From NCBI GenBank assembly GCA_023213395.1, contig CM041465.1:252037741-252101740 (forward strand): a DNA stretch of 64,000 nt. Reading direction: 5' to 3'. The notes below the pieces were generated by a model that was not told where the DNA came from, did no database searches, and worked only from the letters and a program-made list of their open reading frames with translations. The position numbers and the translations under genes were made by a program. Shown here in pieces: positions 42,061 through 53,730 of this stretch (position 1 is the first letter of the stretch; every line of letters begins with the position of its first letter). This stretch comes from Cycas panzhihuaensis. Taxonomy: Eukaryota > Cycadophyta.

Positions 42061-43120
42061 CTTTTTCCTTCAACCTATTGAGAACTGACAACTGCTTGGA
42101 GATACCATTTTGGTAATTTCTCCGTCGTTGTTACAACTTCAATGTCCTATACCTATAAAGGTTGTTGAATTACAGATGTGCTAATAAAACTATGTGGAAG
42201 AGTTGTAGAATTTGAAATGGACGATGAAGATGTTGATGGTGTAGATGAAGGACTTGGGGCATATGATGTTGAGGAGCTAATAGGAGTTCAATCCTCAAGT
42301 ATAACTTTGCCTTTGTCAAGGGGAAGTTGAATGGAGCTAAGGTCTTATACAAAGACGCCATCTCCAGTCACATGCATCTTTCTAACAATGGGATCATAGA
42401 CTCTGTAGGCTTTGTTGCCAACAACATACCCAATAAAAATGCTTTTGATGTTTTTGTCATCAATTTTCCTTCATTGTTCCTATGAGATGTGAATGAAAGT
42501 TGTGCACCCAAAAGTGCATACAAGGCTAACCGTTGGTTTTTGGCCAATCCAAGCCTCCTCGAGTGTCATGTTTTGAATTGCAATATTAAAACTCTGATTG
42601 GAAAAGAAAGCAGTAATCTGATCTGCTTCTACCTAATAGGTTTAAGTAAGACCTTTAACTCACATCATGGCCTTAACTTCACTAACAAGTGTCATATTCA
42701 TACATTTTGCCACACCATTCTACTGATGTGTATGTGGAGCAGAAAATTGTCACCTAATGCCATTGTGAGTGCAATACTAGTTGAACTCCTTAGAGATATA
42801 TTCACCGCCATTGTCAAATCTGAGAACTTTGAATTACATGTATAACTCTTTCCCAACTACAAGTTTAAATTCTTTAAACTTGGTGAAGGCATTTGATTTG
42901 TGTTTTAGAAAATATGTCCACCCTTTATGTGAGAAATTATCAATAAATGTGGTGAAATAGAATGCACCTCCAAGGGATTGTGGACATGGGTCCACAAATG
43001 TCAGAATGTACCAGTTATAGCAAGCTTTGAACTCTTTTTGGAAAATGTTCCCTATGTTGTTTCCCCATCAAACAGGCTTCACAAAGGCATCTAACCATTG
43101 AATTCTTGGGTAGGCCATAT
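42061..43120 (-). pseudogene. Copia-C2 integrase
   Basis: Minus-strand reading, in fragments, follows C1's integrase in order: C-terminal IGYVVGNKAYRVYDPIVRKM-like text (42360-42440), the terminal third (42490-42740), and the catalytic core with FDNGGEYISKEFN-like text (about 42790-42840), IDNFSHKGWTYFLKHKSN-like text (42890-42950) and the CxxCL zinc finger (about 43060-43090). Frames change often. No single intact reading exists. Confidence 0.75.
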
Positions 43121-44493
43121 ACCATGTTGAATCTGAACATCAACTTAATGTTGTCTAGGTTCAAGTGACCTAGCCTCTCATGCCATAATTGATCTTTGCT
43201 TTATGAATGTGAAATCAAAGCATGAGCATTGCTAGGTGTTGCATCTAATTTGTAGAGGCCATGGTCTTCATGACCAACAGAAATAACTTTGTCTTTTTAA
43301 TTTTTGATAATACATTTCTTGTTTTTAAAAAGTATGCTCATTTGTTGTTTATCCAACTAACTAATAGAGAATAAGTTTCTAGACATGCCAAGAACTAGAA
43401 ACACATTACCTCCAGGAAATGTTTGAATAGGATTTTGATCATTTTCAATAAAAGCCACTTTGCCAACTCCTTTAATTTCCACATTAACATCATCCCCAAA
43501 AGTCATTGTCTTGCCCTTGCTTTCATGAATATCAACAAATAAATGAGCATCCCCAACTATGTGACGGAATGCACAAGAGTCAACAACCCAAGTGTTTTCA
43601 TTATGATAGTCACCAAAGGCACAAAATAGCCTTTCATTTTAATCATGCTATGATATGTGGCATTGATTGCCACCACAAAATGTACCATGTTTATTGCCAC
43701 ATAGGCCTTGACAACCTCCTCAAAAGCCACCTCGATTTGGTCCTTGTGGGGGTGGTTGATTTTGTTGCCGCATGTCATTCTACTTCCTCGTACACTTTCG
43801 TTGTATGTGACCAATCTTCTCACAATAGTGACAGGTGACTATTTTGGATTTACCACCATTAAGGTTGAGATTCCTAAATGTCTTGTGAATGTTCTGCTCA
43901 AGTACAAAGGGTTGCTTCACCTTTGACTTGGTAGGGAAGGTGCTTGATGGTCCTGGTTCTCCCATTTGAAGGTAGATCTACTCTTCCTAAAGTAAATGTC
44001 CCTCCAACTCATTGAAAGTCATGGTGGACAACCTATTGTTATAGAAGAGATTAGAGATGAACCCATTGTAGTCTTTTAAAAAACTATGGATTGTTGTTGT
44101 GACCAGATCTTCATCAAATCCTAGTTTACAAAGTGAAGCTAATTGATTGTGATTTGTTTTAACAAAAGTCAAATTTGCAACCATAGGTTCTGCATATGGC
44201 AAACCAAATAACTTACATTTTAGCATTACAATCCGTGCATCATCTCTCCTTTCATACACCAAAGCAATAATTTCCCAAGCTTCCTATGAATAAGTAGCAG
44301 ATTCAATATTTTGATCAACATTTTCATTTACAGATAAATGTAAAAATGTTAGTGCAACCTCATCTCTAACATTAAAAGTTGCAAGTGCAATAGGATTAGC
44401 ATGAATAGTATTGTTAAGACCCATTGGATTTGTTGTTGGTGTCGGTTTGTCAATGGTGTCGTTAACGTAACCCCATAGTACATTCATTATCAT
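43121..44493 (-). pseudogene. Copia-C2 gag, knuckle, protease and pre-integrase
   Basis: From the right: gag 44493-44284 (MIMNVLWGYVNDTIDKPTPT) and 44262-43987 (MVYERRDDARIVMLKCKLFG, ELVTT-like DLVTTTIHSFLKDYNG), separated by a stop at about 44283. A perfect knuckle CHYCEKIGHIQRKC follows (43795-43840). Then come protease (VDSCAFRHIV- and NVWVVDS-like reading at 43560-43600), a VTIEKQMSILFKNKKC-type stretch and the pre-integrase GLYKLDATPS (43240-43270). It is homologous to C1 18061-16724. Confidence 0.8.
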
Positions 44494-46534
44494 GAGGTTT
44501 TTGACTTGCTTTTCTCACAAGGAAAAGTTTTCATTCCGAATGAGTTTTAGTGTTTACATTTCGCATTGAGAAAATCATTTTAAAAGTTAAGTATTGTAAC
44601 TAAAGTGAACTTGGAGACTTTCAAGTTACCCTGCTTAAGTTCCACCTTAAAATACAATATCAGCATTGATTTATAAAGAGATCCAACAATTGAAGATTGA
44701 GAAAACAAAGTGGAGGGTTTCATTTTAGGTCATCCAATCTTGATCTATGAAAAGATCTAATAGTTTGGCCAAGTGTCAAATTAGTACAAATTGAGGTAAG
44801 ATTGATCTACATAGCGTACTATGCTTTCCCCAATGTTCACAGCACTGATAACACCTTTTACGAACCTCCCAACTTAAGTGAGTTTTTAAAAATTTAGTGA
44901 GACCAGATTGATCTGCATGGTCGTACCATGCTTTCCCCAGTGTCCACAGCATTGATAACACTTATTTTAAGCCTCCCAACTTAAGTGAAATTTGATGTTT
45001 TTAATCGTTTGAATGATTAAATGAAGGTTGAAATTTTTCCAATTTAACAAGTGTATGCTAAAAATATGTCCACAATGGCAAAATATTGCTAACTTTGCCT
45101 AAACAATCAATGCTTCAAACTAAAATGTTGTGCTTTGGGGTTTCCTTAGTGCAAAAAAATAATTTAAAGCACTTTGACCCCATTTTTTAAGATGCTAAAC
45201 ACATGAGAAAAGACACCTATGATCAATAAGTGATCCCCCCACAAACCAAAAAACTTGATTTTATTAATGTAGTCATTGGCCTTTTGGCTACTTTCCTTTT
45301 TTATGCTTGTTTTTAGGACACCACGCAGGGAGCCTAATGATGAAAAAAATGAAAAAAGAAAAAATCACTTAAGGAGTAAAGAGCATAAAAAATTTGTGTT
45401 TTGATCACTAATGTACATGCAATTTATTTTTAATCTAAATGTGTGATTTCCACACTAAAGAAAAGTGTTTAGAGTTGTTTTTGTGTTAAAACACAACATA
45501 AAAAAAGTGATTTTTTTTAATTTTATGAGGGTCTCAAAAAGTAACTTTGGAATTTTCCAAAGTGTATATCCTAAGAACAAAGATCTTAGGTCACAAAGAA
45601 AAATCCAGGCTTGTTTTCCTTTGGCGATCAACAATTGCAAATCACAAATCGTCGGAATTTTTTTTGGATGGGATCAAATGTACATCGACAAGTAGAAATG
45701 ATATGCCACGGCATGGTGAGCAATGAATCACGAGCCACAAGATAACACAGTCGATAAGTAGCGATCCTGTGTCAATGATAGGCACCATGGGGGTTGGCAC
45801 AACATACAGAACAGAGCTCACATGGACATAGCACCCTCACAAGACAACTAACAAGAGTGATACACCACCAACACCCTCACGAAGCTTGTGGGACAACTTG
45901 GAGGAGTGATATGCCATAGAGAACTATGAGCAACAATAACAGAAATGTCACAACAGAGAGTCTTGAGCCATGGGAACAAAAGAGCTCCCATGAATAGTAA
46001 CCCTTAAATAGAGAAATCCACAATAATGAAGGATGTAAGACTAGCAATCCCTACAGTCCACATGAGGGTAGACCATAGGAGGAGTAGGAGAAAATGAGCT
46101 ATGGAGAAGCAAAGGGACTGCTCACTATCCAAAAATCTCCCTTTTTCTTCTTCACAGCCCAATAATCTCTTAGAAGCTACAGCCTAACAAACTAATCACA
46201 AGATTGTCACCCAGCTAACCATACAACCCTAAAATAGAGCCACAAAACAAGTGTTTTTTTTTTTAATAAAATATTATGTATGTGTGTGTGTGTGTGTGTG
46301 TGTGACCTCTAATAAACATGAGATTAGTCCCATAACAAAGATGTGTTCATAAAAATTGAGATTTGCTCCAACAATTGAAATAAACAAACATTAAAAAATT
46401 TCAAAAAAATAATTTTTGAAACTAGTAACAAAATACCAAATGAGAAAAAATCCCTCCTTTAAATTACCTTCATTTGGTGAAGCTTATCACCAAAGAGGAG
46501 TAAGCATATCTCCTTTTACAAAGTCCAACTCTTA
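44494..46534 (-). other. Leader of Copia-C2
   Basis: About 2.0 kb with no credible frame, homologous in order to the C1 leader. It has a tandem duplication at 44803-44995 of a block that is single in C1, the 20-nt motif GGACACCACGCAGGGAGCCT at 45316-45335, and a (TG)12 microsatellite at 46281-46304. The GC-richer block 45690-45900 next to the PBS side also has a counterpart in C1. Confidence 0.7.
46281..46304. repeat. (TG)12 microsatellite
   Basis: Twelve perfect TG repeats after a T-rich and tatgta stretch, inside the C2 leader. Confidence 0.95.
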
Positions 46535-46546
46535 GCTCTGATACCA
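46535..46546 (-). promoter_or_regulatory. Primer-binding site of Copia-C2
   Basis: The minus strand reads TGGTATCAGAGC exactly, two bases from the LTR. Confidence 0.93.
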
Positions 46547-46548
46547 AA

Positions 46549-47008
46549 TAAGAAAATGAAAATCTGATTGAGAAAAAGGAGGAAAAGAGAGACGAGTAAT
46601 GATACAAAGACAAATAACACATTTACACATTAAGCACACTAAAATGGAGGAGGTAGAATTGTTCTACACTCTAATAATATCCACTATTGAATCAACAACA
46701 TAACAATACACTCATCTCCCATAATATCCATACAGGAGAGAATGGTATCATTATATAGATGAGAGAGCTCCCCTTTAGGGTCTTTGCACGTTGGACAAGT
46801 ATCGAACATGTATGGACAGCTATGTACTTACATTAACCACTCAAAGACGGGGAAAAGGGTTTTTGATACTTGAGACTTTACATCATTTAAGTCTTTGATC
46901 CCTACTACAACATAACTTTACATCACTAAAAAAAGTGCATATCTCACATTTAGTTTAAAGTGCACAATAGTAACACGTGACTTAAAGATGAAACATTAGG
47001 TTCTAACA
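46549..47008 (-). repeat. 5' LTR of Copia-C2
   Basis: On the minus strand it starts TGTTAGAACCTAATG at 47008 and ends at 46549, where the last dinucleotide is TA instead of CA (460 bp). A TATA-like TCTATATAATG (minus strand) lies at about 46751-46762. Next to 47008 the G3 gag sequence begins. Confidence 0.85.
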
Positions 47009-48498
47009 TGTCCTGCCTTCTGGATGGTTCCTAGGGCTTATGATGCTAGTAGTGTCATGATGTTGCCACTGAAATTTCCTTCACCTCTTCTTGCTTCCAT
47101 AAATGGGAAATTGACTTGGAAGTCTGCCTCCACATTTCAGGTTTGCAACATTGCTTGTCTAAGATAAAGCATCATTAGGGACTTTAACCTAAAATGAATG
47201 TTTTCCTTAAGGTCACCAAGATATGTCTCCAACAAGAAATTTTCTTCTATTCATTTTGGCAACATGTTCTATAAATTCTAAAATTCTCCTATATATTGTT
47301 ATCCCATGCCTATATATTAGAATTTGCACATCCTTAAATAGAAATCTTGATTCCACATCTCCTCGTACTGTTCAAAAATTACTTGTGTGAAAAAAATCCA
47401 ATTGAAGTTGGTTGAATTCTTGTAATCTGTATGCCACCACTTAAACCAATGGAGTGCTCTATTGCTCAAGTGTAGGGAGTCAAAGAGAAACTTATCCCTT
47501 TTGAAGCTAGGATGAATGTCAAAGTAAATTTCCATTTTGATCAAGCATGCCCATATATCTTGGTTCTTGTCCAGATCAAAAGACTCCAAGTGGAATTTCA
47601 TGTTCTTATTTGTTGGGCCTCCTATATTTCAAGGGACCCCTTCGACAAGTCTTTCTTTGCCAAGTCTTCTTCTCATTGATCCTTTGATGTCTGCCTCATC
47701 CTTAGGTCATTTCCCTTGCTCCAAGAATTCTTTTAGTGTTTGACAGTGCACCTTCATGTCAACTACCATCAGATTGATCATGTTTTGTAATGTCTTGATA
47801 TCATGTGTTGTTTGCTAGAGTTCTATGACTTGCCTTGTAACATCCTCCAAATCTTCACACAATTTCTATACCATGTTTTTTGTTATGCAGCAAATTGGAT
47901 CAAATTGATGTTAGCTTCTACGAGCTAAACGCTAAACAAAGCTCCAATATTACTTATTTTGCAATTATTTAGTTATTTGCCAAATAATAATAATAATAAT
48001 GTTGATTTCTAACCTATCGTGTCCTTTGTAAGTGGGTATTTGCAAAAGATTCCTCCAAAATGCTCTTCCCTCCAAAATGAATTTGAGTGAGAATATTCTC
48101 TAAGGTAATATACCAAGCTTTTTATTTTTTAATATATTTGTAACCATACAAATTTGAATAAACTTTGGCTTCATAGGCCTATAAACATTCCTATGGCATT
48201 TTTTTTTTTTTTTCTCTAAAACCTCTATCTTCATTCAATGAGTGAGATGCCTTCACATTACTGCTCAAAGGCTATGGTGCTTTCGTAGCATCACCAAAGG
48301 GTAGGTTTTAAGCTTATAGAGTCTTTCCCCCTTTCTGTATGATGGTTTCATCCTCCACAATGCAATGTGTCCTCCACAACCCAACAAAACCTCCCAGGAT
48401 GATGGTGTTTTGAGATAGATTGACCCCATGGCGATGTTGCAACCCTTACATGATCCCCACAACACAATCCACAAATGGCAGACTTCCTCAAACTAAAC
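47009..48498 (-). pseudogene. Ty3-G3 gag and part of its leader
   Basis: The frame 47601-47317 reads MKFHLESFDLDKNQDIWACL, DSLHLSNRALHWFKWWHTDY and TQVIFEQYEEMWNQDFYLRM, the retrotransposon gag domain of Ty3 elements. To the left (47300-47009) gag continues with breaks up to the C2 LTR. To the right (47610-48498) the N-terminal gag and leader have no long frame, apart from the short minus frame 48474-48265 (MWIVLWGSCKGCNIAMG), which I do not recognise. G5 is inserted at 48498. Confidence 0.72.
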
Positions 48499-48843
48499 TG
48501 ATGAGTATAGTCCTAGTCTTATTTTCTAAGTAACATTGTAGAAAGGTACTTAGCGTACCCAATTATACACAACAATGTAAAAGTTACTTAGGGGACCTAA
48601 TTATTAATTAGGTACACAGGTGACACATGTTCCACATACAATCTAACTTGAGTTTGTATAAAGATGTACAATTTCCAAAGGAATGAATGAAGAAAATAAA
48701 GTGAAGACATTCTTTCATACCCTCTCCTCTGGCTTTATTTAGGCCTTGTCTTTTCTTGAGAATACTCTAAGGCCTGAAGAATCTTTTGTTCCTATGTACA
48801 TTTTGTGCCTAAAGCAAGGAGGGCTGAGCAAAAAACCATATCA
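48499..48843 (+). repeat. 5' LTR of Ty3-G5
   Basis: TGATGAGTATAG...ACCATATCA. A TATA-like GTATAAAGATG lies at about 48656-48666, and an AATAAA signal at about 48694. Confidence 0.95.
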
Positions 48844-48845
48844 AT

Positions 48846-49716
48846 TGGTATCAGAGCCTAGTCAGTCTTTAGGAAGAAGACCTAGAAAATTTATTTCAGA
48901 CATTGCAGAGGTGTACGGTCAGTCGCATGGACGGAAACGAAAGTGCTCAGAATTCAAAGAATTTTCACTAGAAGAAGCGCAATGACACAAACAACAAACT
49001 TTTCCAAATGGTCGAAGTCAGAATCTCATCCAAAACTGAGGAAATGACAGAAAAACATAGGGCACGGGTGCAAGGCTTCAACTACTGATTTCTTCCAAAA
49101 AAACTTAGGCAAATCTCTTCAAACTGCTCTTAAAATCTTCCTTATGAGTAGATCTATCTTTCAAGTATAGACTCATTGTATTAAATTTGGTATTTTTTTT
49201 AAAAGAGCAAAAATTTCTATAAAACCCTAGTCGCAGAAATCACTTTAGCAGTAAATATCTCTCCTGAGAAGAAGCCAATTCAAAAACAAACTGCAGATCT
49301 TGAAAGACGTCTCAAATATCTTTCATTTAAGACACGCTTCATTTTCTTATCGTACATTTCCGTACGATCGTACAGCCGCACGGATCCATACTTTAAGGCA
49401 AAATTTTGCATTTCTCCAATTCTTTATGAACCTTATACATTCATATATATATTTCTACATATATAAGTAAATATTTATGTTAAAAAAAAAGCCAAAAGCC
49501 CTCTTCACAGGCAGGCACAATTTCTTCTTGGGCATATTGCCATAAGCCCTCTTCGCAAGCAAGCGTACCCCATTCACACTTCTTCTTTTGCATTAGGCAC
49601 ACTACCATAAGCCTTTTTTTCACAGGTAGGTGTACCCCATACAAATTTACTTTTACAATTGTTCGAGCATATTGTTGTAAGCCCTTCCCAAAGGCAAGTG
49701 TACCCCACATACAATC
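48846..49716 (+). other. PBS and leader of Ty3-G5 with four repeats
   Basis: The PBS TGGTATCAGAGC (48846-48857) starts the leader. No gene. At 49496-49718 four imperfect tandem units start with aagcc (49496, 49544, 49609, 49679). They share the tcttcacaggcagg- or cgcaagcaagcgtacccca-type text and a ggcatattgccat- or gagcatattgttgt-type end. The repeat array lies directly before the gag ATG at 49717. Confidence 0.75.
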
Positions 49717-50660
49717 ATGTCTCCTGATCAAGAAAATCAATCACATCCTGAGGTCACTGAACTCTTAACACGAACCTCAAGAACAGCATCAGGATGTTCA
49801 AACTTTGGTCTCTAGCATGATGACGATGTTTCAACAAATATTGCATCGGCAAAATGTTCCAACAGCAGTTTCGATTCAATCAACTCCATTCAAATTGGAT
49901 GCTAAAATCAATATCCCACTTTTTGAAGGTACAATGAATGTAGACAAATTAGATGCGTGGCTTCGAAATCTAGAAGCCTATTTCAAAACATAGCAACTTA
50001 CGGAGGCACAAAAAATAATGGTTGTTGAAGTGCACATGGCAAAACAGGCACTAACATGGTGTCAATTATACTCCCATGATAAACCATTTATTTCATGGGC
50101 AAAATTTAAAAATGTTATTCGCAGTCGATTCTATCCCTTGGGATACATCAATGGACTCATTACACGTTGGATTCATCTCCAACAAGTTGTGAGCCAAACA
50201 ATTCAGCAATACATTGATGAGTTCATCAAACTTTGTATACGGTTAGAAGTTTCTGAACCTGACCACATTCTCAAGTTGAAATTTATTGAAGAACTCTTTT
50301 CATCTTTGCAACGTGAAATGGATCTTCTCCAAGTTCCTACACTTGAGGTAGTTTATCAATTTGCTCTCAAAACTTAAAATAAGCTACAACAAAGACCACG
50401 GCCACCTCTAGCATCTGCATCTACATCTAGGGCATTTAATGTGCCACAGACAAGTAATACGAGAAAATATTGTTCTTTTCACAAGAGTCAAGGCCATACA
50501 AATGTTGAATGTCAAGCACAACAAAAACCTCATACCTTGGTCACTGAACACCAAGCTCTGGCAAAATCCATGGACATCATAGAGGTACCTAATCTACAGG
50601 TCCTAGATGCTCATCTTGTGTTAATGACTAATGAATATTCTGCTTCTCAACAATAGAAAC
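49717..50660 (+). pseudogene. Ty3-G5 gag
   Basis: The ATG at 49717 (MSPDQENQSHPEVTEL) opens a short frame. A shift near 49805 leads to VSSMMTMFQQILHRQNV, FKLDAKINIPLFEGTMNVDK and LDAWLRNLEAYFKT. After a stop at 49993 the frame 50018-50377 gives AKQALTWCQLYSHDKPFISW, FKNVIRSRFYPLGY and LEVSEPDHILKLKFIEELF (retrotransposon gag domain). The knuckle is the variant form YCSFHKSQGHTNVEC (50465-50510). Confidence 0.87.
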
Positions 50661-50935
50661 TTTTCACGCAAAATTGCCAAATTAAGGACCACTTAGCTCT
50701 CTGTGTCATTGATAATGGAAGCATGAAAAACTTGATTTCTCAATCGATAGTGGATTCTTTACAATTGATGACCAAGCCACAACCTAAGCCTTATACTCTT
50801 GGGTGGGTGAAAGTCAATGGACATACAACGGTGGTCGATAAAATGTGCATTGTTACTTTCGCTATTCCACCATTTCTGGATATTGTTGATTGTGATGCAA
50901 CTCCTATGGACTGTAGCGACATTCTCTTGGGATGA
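50661..50935 (+). pseudogene. Ty3-G5 protease
   Basis: Reading gives LCVIDNGSMKNLISQSIVDS. The active site D-S/T-G appears as D-N-G, so Asn stands in the middle position. The frame continues LGWVKVNGHTTVVDKMCIVT and ends DCSDILLG, the C-terminal D-ILLG of the domain. It is flanked by stops at 50656 and 50936. Confidence 0.8.
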
Positions 50936-52210
50936 CCTTATCAACATGATCAACGAGCATTATATGATAGGTATCACAATACCTATACACTACATAAGAA
51001 TGGAAAGATGAATAAACTAACTTCTGTAGATAATGCTTCTCCATCCTTGGCCAACATCACAGGAAATCCTGCAATCAAACTTGCCAACACCTCCAAGCAA
51101 ATGGCGCTTTGTGTAATTCGTCAAGCAGAAAAAGAAACTTGTACTAAGATGCCTCCTAAAGCAATAAAATCTCTTTTAGATGTGTACTCTGATGTTTTTG
51201 CAGAGCCTAAGGAATTACCTCCCATACGTGCTGTGCAACATTCTATTAATCTTATTCCTGGTTCTCCACTTCCCAATTAGGATCCTTATCACACGACTTC
51301 GCTCACTCGTGCTGAGTTGGAAAGACAACTGACACAGTTGATTGATGAATGTAAAATTCAACCTCGTTGTTCTCCTTGTTCACCTGGAATTCTCATTCCG
51401 AAAAAAGATAAAGAATGGTGTTTGTGTATTGATTACCAAGCCTTAAACAAAATCACTGTTAAAAATTTGTATCTCTTGTCACGCATCGATGATTTGTTGG
51501 ATCATCTTAAAGGAGCCACATATTTTACAAAAATTGATTTGGCCTATAGATACCATCAAGTTCGGGTCAAAGCTAATGATACATGGAAAATAGTCTTCAA
51601 GACTCAAAATGGCCTTTATGAGTGGTTAGTCATGCCCTTCGGTCTGACTAATGCTCTTGCTACTTTTATGCGACTCATCAATGATATTTTTCACCCTCAT
51701 TTAGGTAAATTTGTCATTGCCTACCTTGATGATATCTTGGTCTTCAACAACAATTTGGACAAATATCTGCAACATGTTAATACCGTCATGGCTTTGTTAC
51801 GACAGCATCAACTCAAAGCCAAATTTATAAAATGTTTCTTTGCATAGGACTCTTTCTCTTATCTGGGATTCATCATTGACAAGGACGACATCCATGTCGA
51901 TCCAGATAAGGTTCGAATAATTCAACAATGGCCAACTCCTTCTACTTTAACTGAACTCAAAAGTTTTCTTGGTTCTATCAACTTTTATAGAAAATTCATC
52001 TCTCACTTTTCTAGCATTGCCCATCCTCTTAATATTCTTACCAAAAATTCCACAAGTTTTGTCTGGAACTCCTCTATTGAATCAACTTTTCAAAAACTTA
52101 ACGTTGCCCTATGTACCGCAACCGTTCTTCATCTTCCCGATCTCTCTCAACCCTTTGAACTAGAAACTGATGCTTCCCAATTTGCCCTTGGCACCATTCT
52201 TAAGTAGGGA
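50936..52210 (+). pseudogene. Ty3-G5 reverse transcriptase
   Basis: Motifs in order: DVYSDVFAEPKELPPIRAVQ, then after a stop at 51278 the frame 51317-51847 with LIDECKIQPRCSPCSPGILI, CIDYQALNKITVKNLYLLSR, TYFTKIDLAYRYHQVRV, FGLTNALATFMRLINDIF and the intact catalytic IAYLDDILVF. A stop at 51846 is followed by YLGFIIDKDDIHVDPDKV and LKSFLGSINFYRKFI. The palm motifs including YLDD are intact; only a few stops interrupt the region. Confidence 0.92.
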
Positions 52211-52500
52211 GGACATCCTATTGCTTATCATTCTAGAACCTTCTCCCAAGCCAAACTCAATTACAGCACTTACGACAAAAAATTTTACGTCCTTGTCCAA
52301 GCCCTACGTCATTTGAGACACTTTCTCCTTGGCAACAAAACCATTGTTCATACTGATCACTAGCCCCTACAGTTTCTTAACTCACAATCCAAAATCCAAG
52401 AACATAGACATCTTAAGTGGGCTTCTTATATTCAACAATTCCAACTTGTCATTAATTACAAAAATGGAGTTTCTAACCTCCCACCTTATCTTTAGCCACC
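52150..52500 (+). pseudogene. Ty3-G5 RNase H
   Basis: PFELETDASQFALGTIL carries the first catalytic Asp. A stop at about 52207 precedes IAYHSRTFSQAKLNYSTYDK, then RHFLLGNKTIVHTDH with the DH motif and a stop at about 52362 (conserved Gln position), and WASYIQQFQLVINYKNG. The order is standard and only point stops break it. Confidence 0.88.
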
Positions 52501-52619
52501 TTCCTCACCACCACATTCAATCCATATTCTGAATGGCAACACTTGCTTCCCTCTGATCCCCACTTTGGTCCTATCCTTACTGCCTTGTCTCAACCTCCCC
52601 AATCCAATCTTGAACCTTT

Positions 52620-53520
52620 CTCAGATTATCATCTCAAAGATGGACTCCTGTATAAAATGAATCATCTGTGTGTTCCAGTGCGCACTCCACAATAACAGAT
52701 CGTCATTGTTTGTCAGTTTGCCAAAATGGTTATTTTTATTCCCTGCACCAAAAACATCTCTACTTCTCACACTGCAAACTTATTTTTTAAGCATGTTTGG
52801 GCTCATTATGGACTTCCTTTTTCTATAATTTCTGACAGGGATAGTCGATTTCTCAGTTATTTTTGGAAGTCTCTATGAAAGATGCTTAGTTGTCAACTAG
52901 AATATTCAACATTGTTTCATCCTCAGACTGATGGACAAACATAATTGGTTAATCGCACCCAGGTACATGCACTTCGCCTTTACCAACATAGCAATAAACA
53001 ATGGGACACACATCTTAATCATATCCAGCACAGCTATAATCGAGCAACTCACGTTTCTCTTGGACAATCTCCTTTTGAAGTTTGTTATGGATATCAACCA
53101 CTTGCTCTTTATGAACTATCACTAGTTCTACCTTCTCCTGTCACAGGGCATGAACAAAAGGAACAACAGAAAGTTGTTTCTTTTATTGATCACATGACCA
53201 AGTTACACTCCAAGATCAGTCAAATTCTTCATCAGACACAAATCAAATATGTATGTGCTCATGATCAACATCGTTCTGCAGGTTCTTTTAAAGTTGGCGA
53301 AAAAGTTTGGCTCCACCTTGAATGTAAATAGTTTAAGCATCAGCACAAGCTTAAACCTATTCGATTTGGTCCATATACTATTCTTCAAGCAATAGGATAG
53401 AATGTGTTTTGCCTTGATCTACCTACACATTTGGGAATTCATGATGTGGTTAATATCAATCAACTCAAGTTTTATGAGCCACCACATTTAGAAGTTGAAC
53501 CTCCTCCTATTCATCTTATT
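52620..53520 (+). pseudogene. Ty3-G5 integrase with N-terminal deletion
   Basis: After CVPVRTPQ (about 52670) the text jumps at about 52695-52715 to VCQFAKMVIFIPCTK, so the HHCC zinc domain and the first core Asp are missing. What follows is LPFSIISDRDSRFLSYFWKS (second Asp), LEYSTLFHPQTDGQT with a stop in the conserved NQ(A/V)VN position, and the C-terminal region 52945-53331 (LRLYQHSNKQWDTHL, SPFEVCYGYQPLALYELS, SFKVGEKVWLHLE) with PIRFGPYTILQAIG at about 53360. It is not able to form a complete integrase. Confidence 0.88.
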
Positions 53521-53730
53521 TGATACAATTCTAGATTTCCAGCCTCTTCTTTCTGAAGACACCATTCTCGACATCGACGAACGTGACAATGCACTATAAC
53601 CACATATCTCCTTGGATGTAAAGGAACTCTACCCACCAGCGCCAAATTCGTTTCTACTTCAGCACTCTAGGAACATTTTCCCCATCTTTAGTAAAAATTG
53701 TGGTCAATTTCTTTTTAAGCAAGGAGGGAA

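Larger units (their letters stand above)
37564..47008 (-). mobile_element. Copia-C2: truncated Copia split by Ty3-E
   Basis: A minus-strand Copia of the same kind as C1: 5' LTR 46549-47008, PBS 46535-46546, leader, gag, protease, integrase, RT and the start of RNase H. Its 3' end (rest of RNase H and 3' LTR) is missing: at 37563/37564 it meets Ty3-G3 RT. Between 37715 and 41017 it is interrupted by Ty3-E with a CCAAT duplication, and C2 text joins exactly across that insert. C2 lies inside Ty3-G3 (gag of G3 resumes at 47009). Confidence 0.88.

Noticed and set aside
46281-46304. (TG)12 run as a possible recombination or promoter element
   Set aside because: An ordinary microsatellite in a leader; no further evidence.
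48265-48474. 70-codon minus-strand frame with cysteine and tryptophan residues next to the G5 insertion
   Set aside because: No motif recognised; it lies in the G3 leader, where no protein is expected. Not called as a gene.
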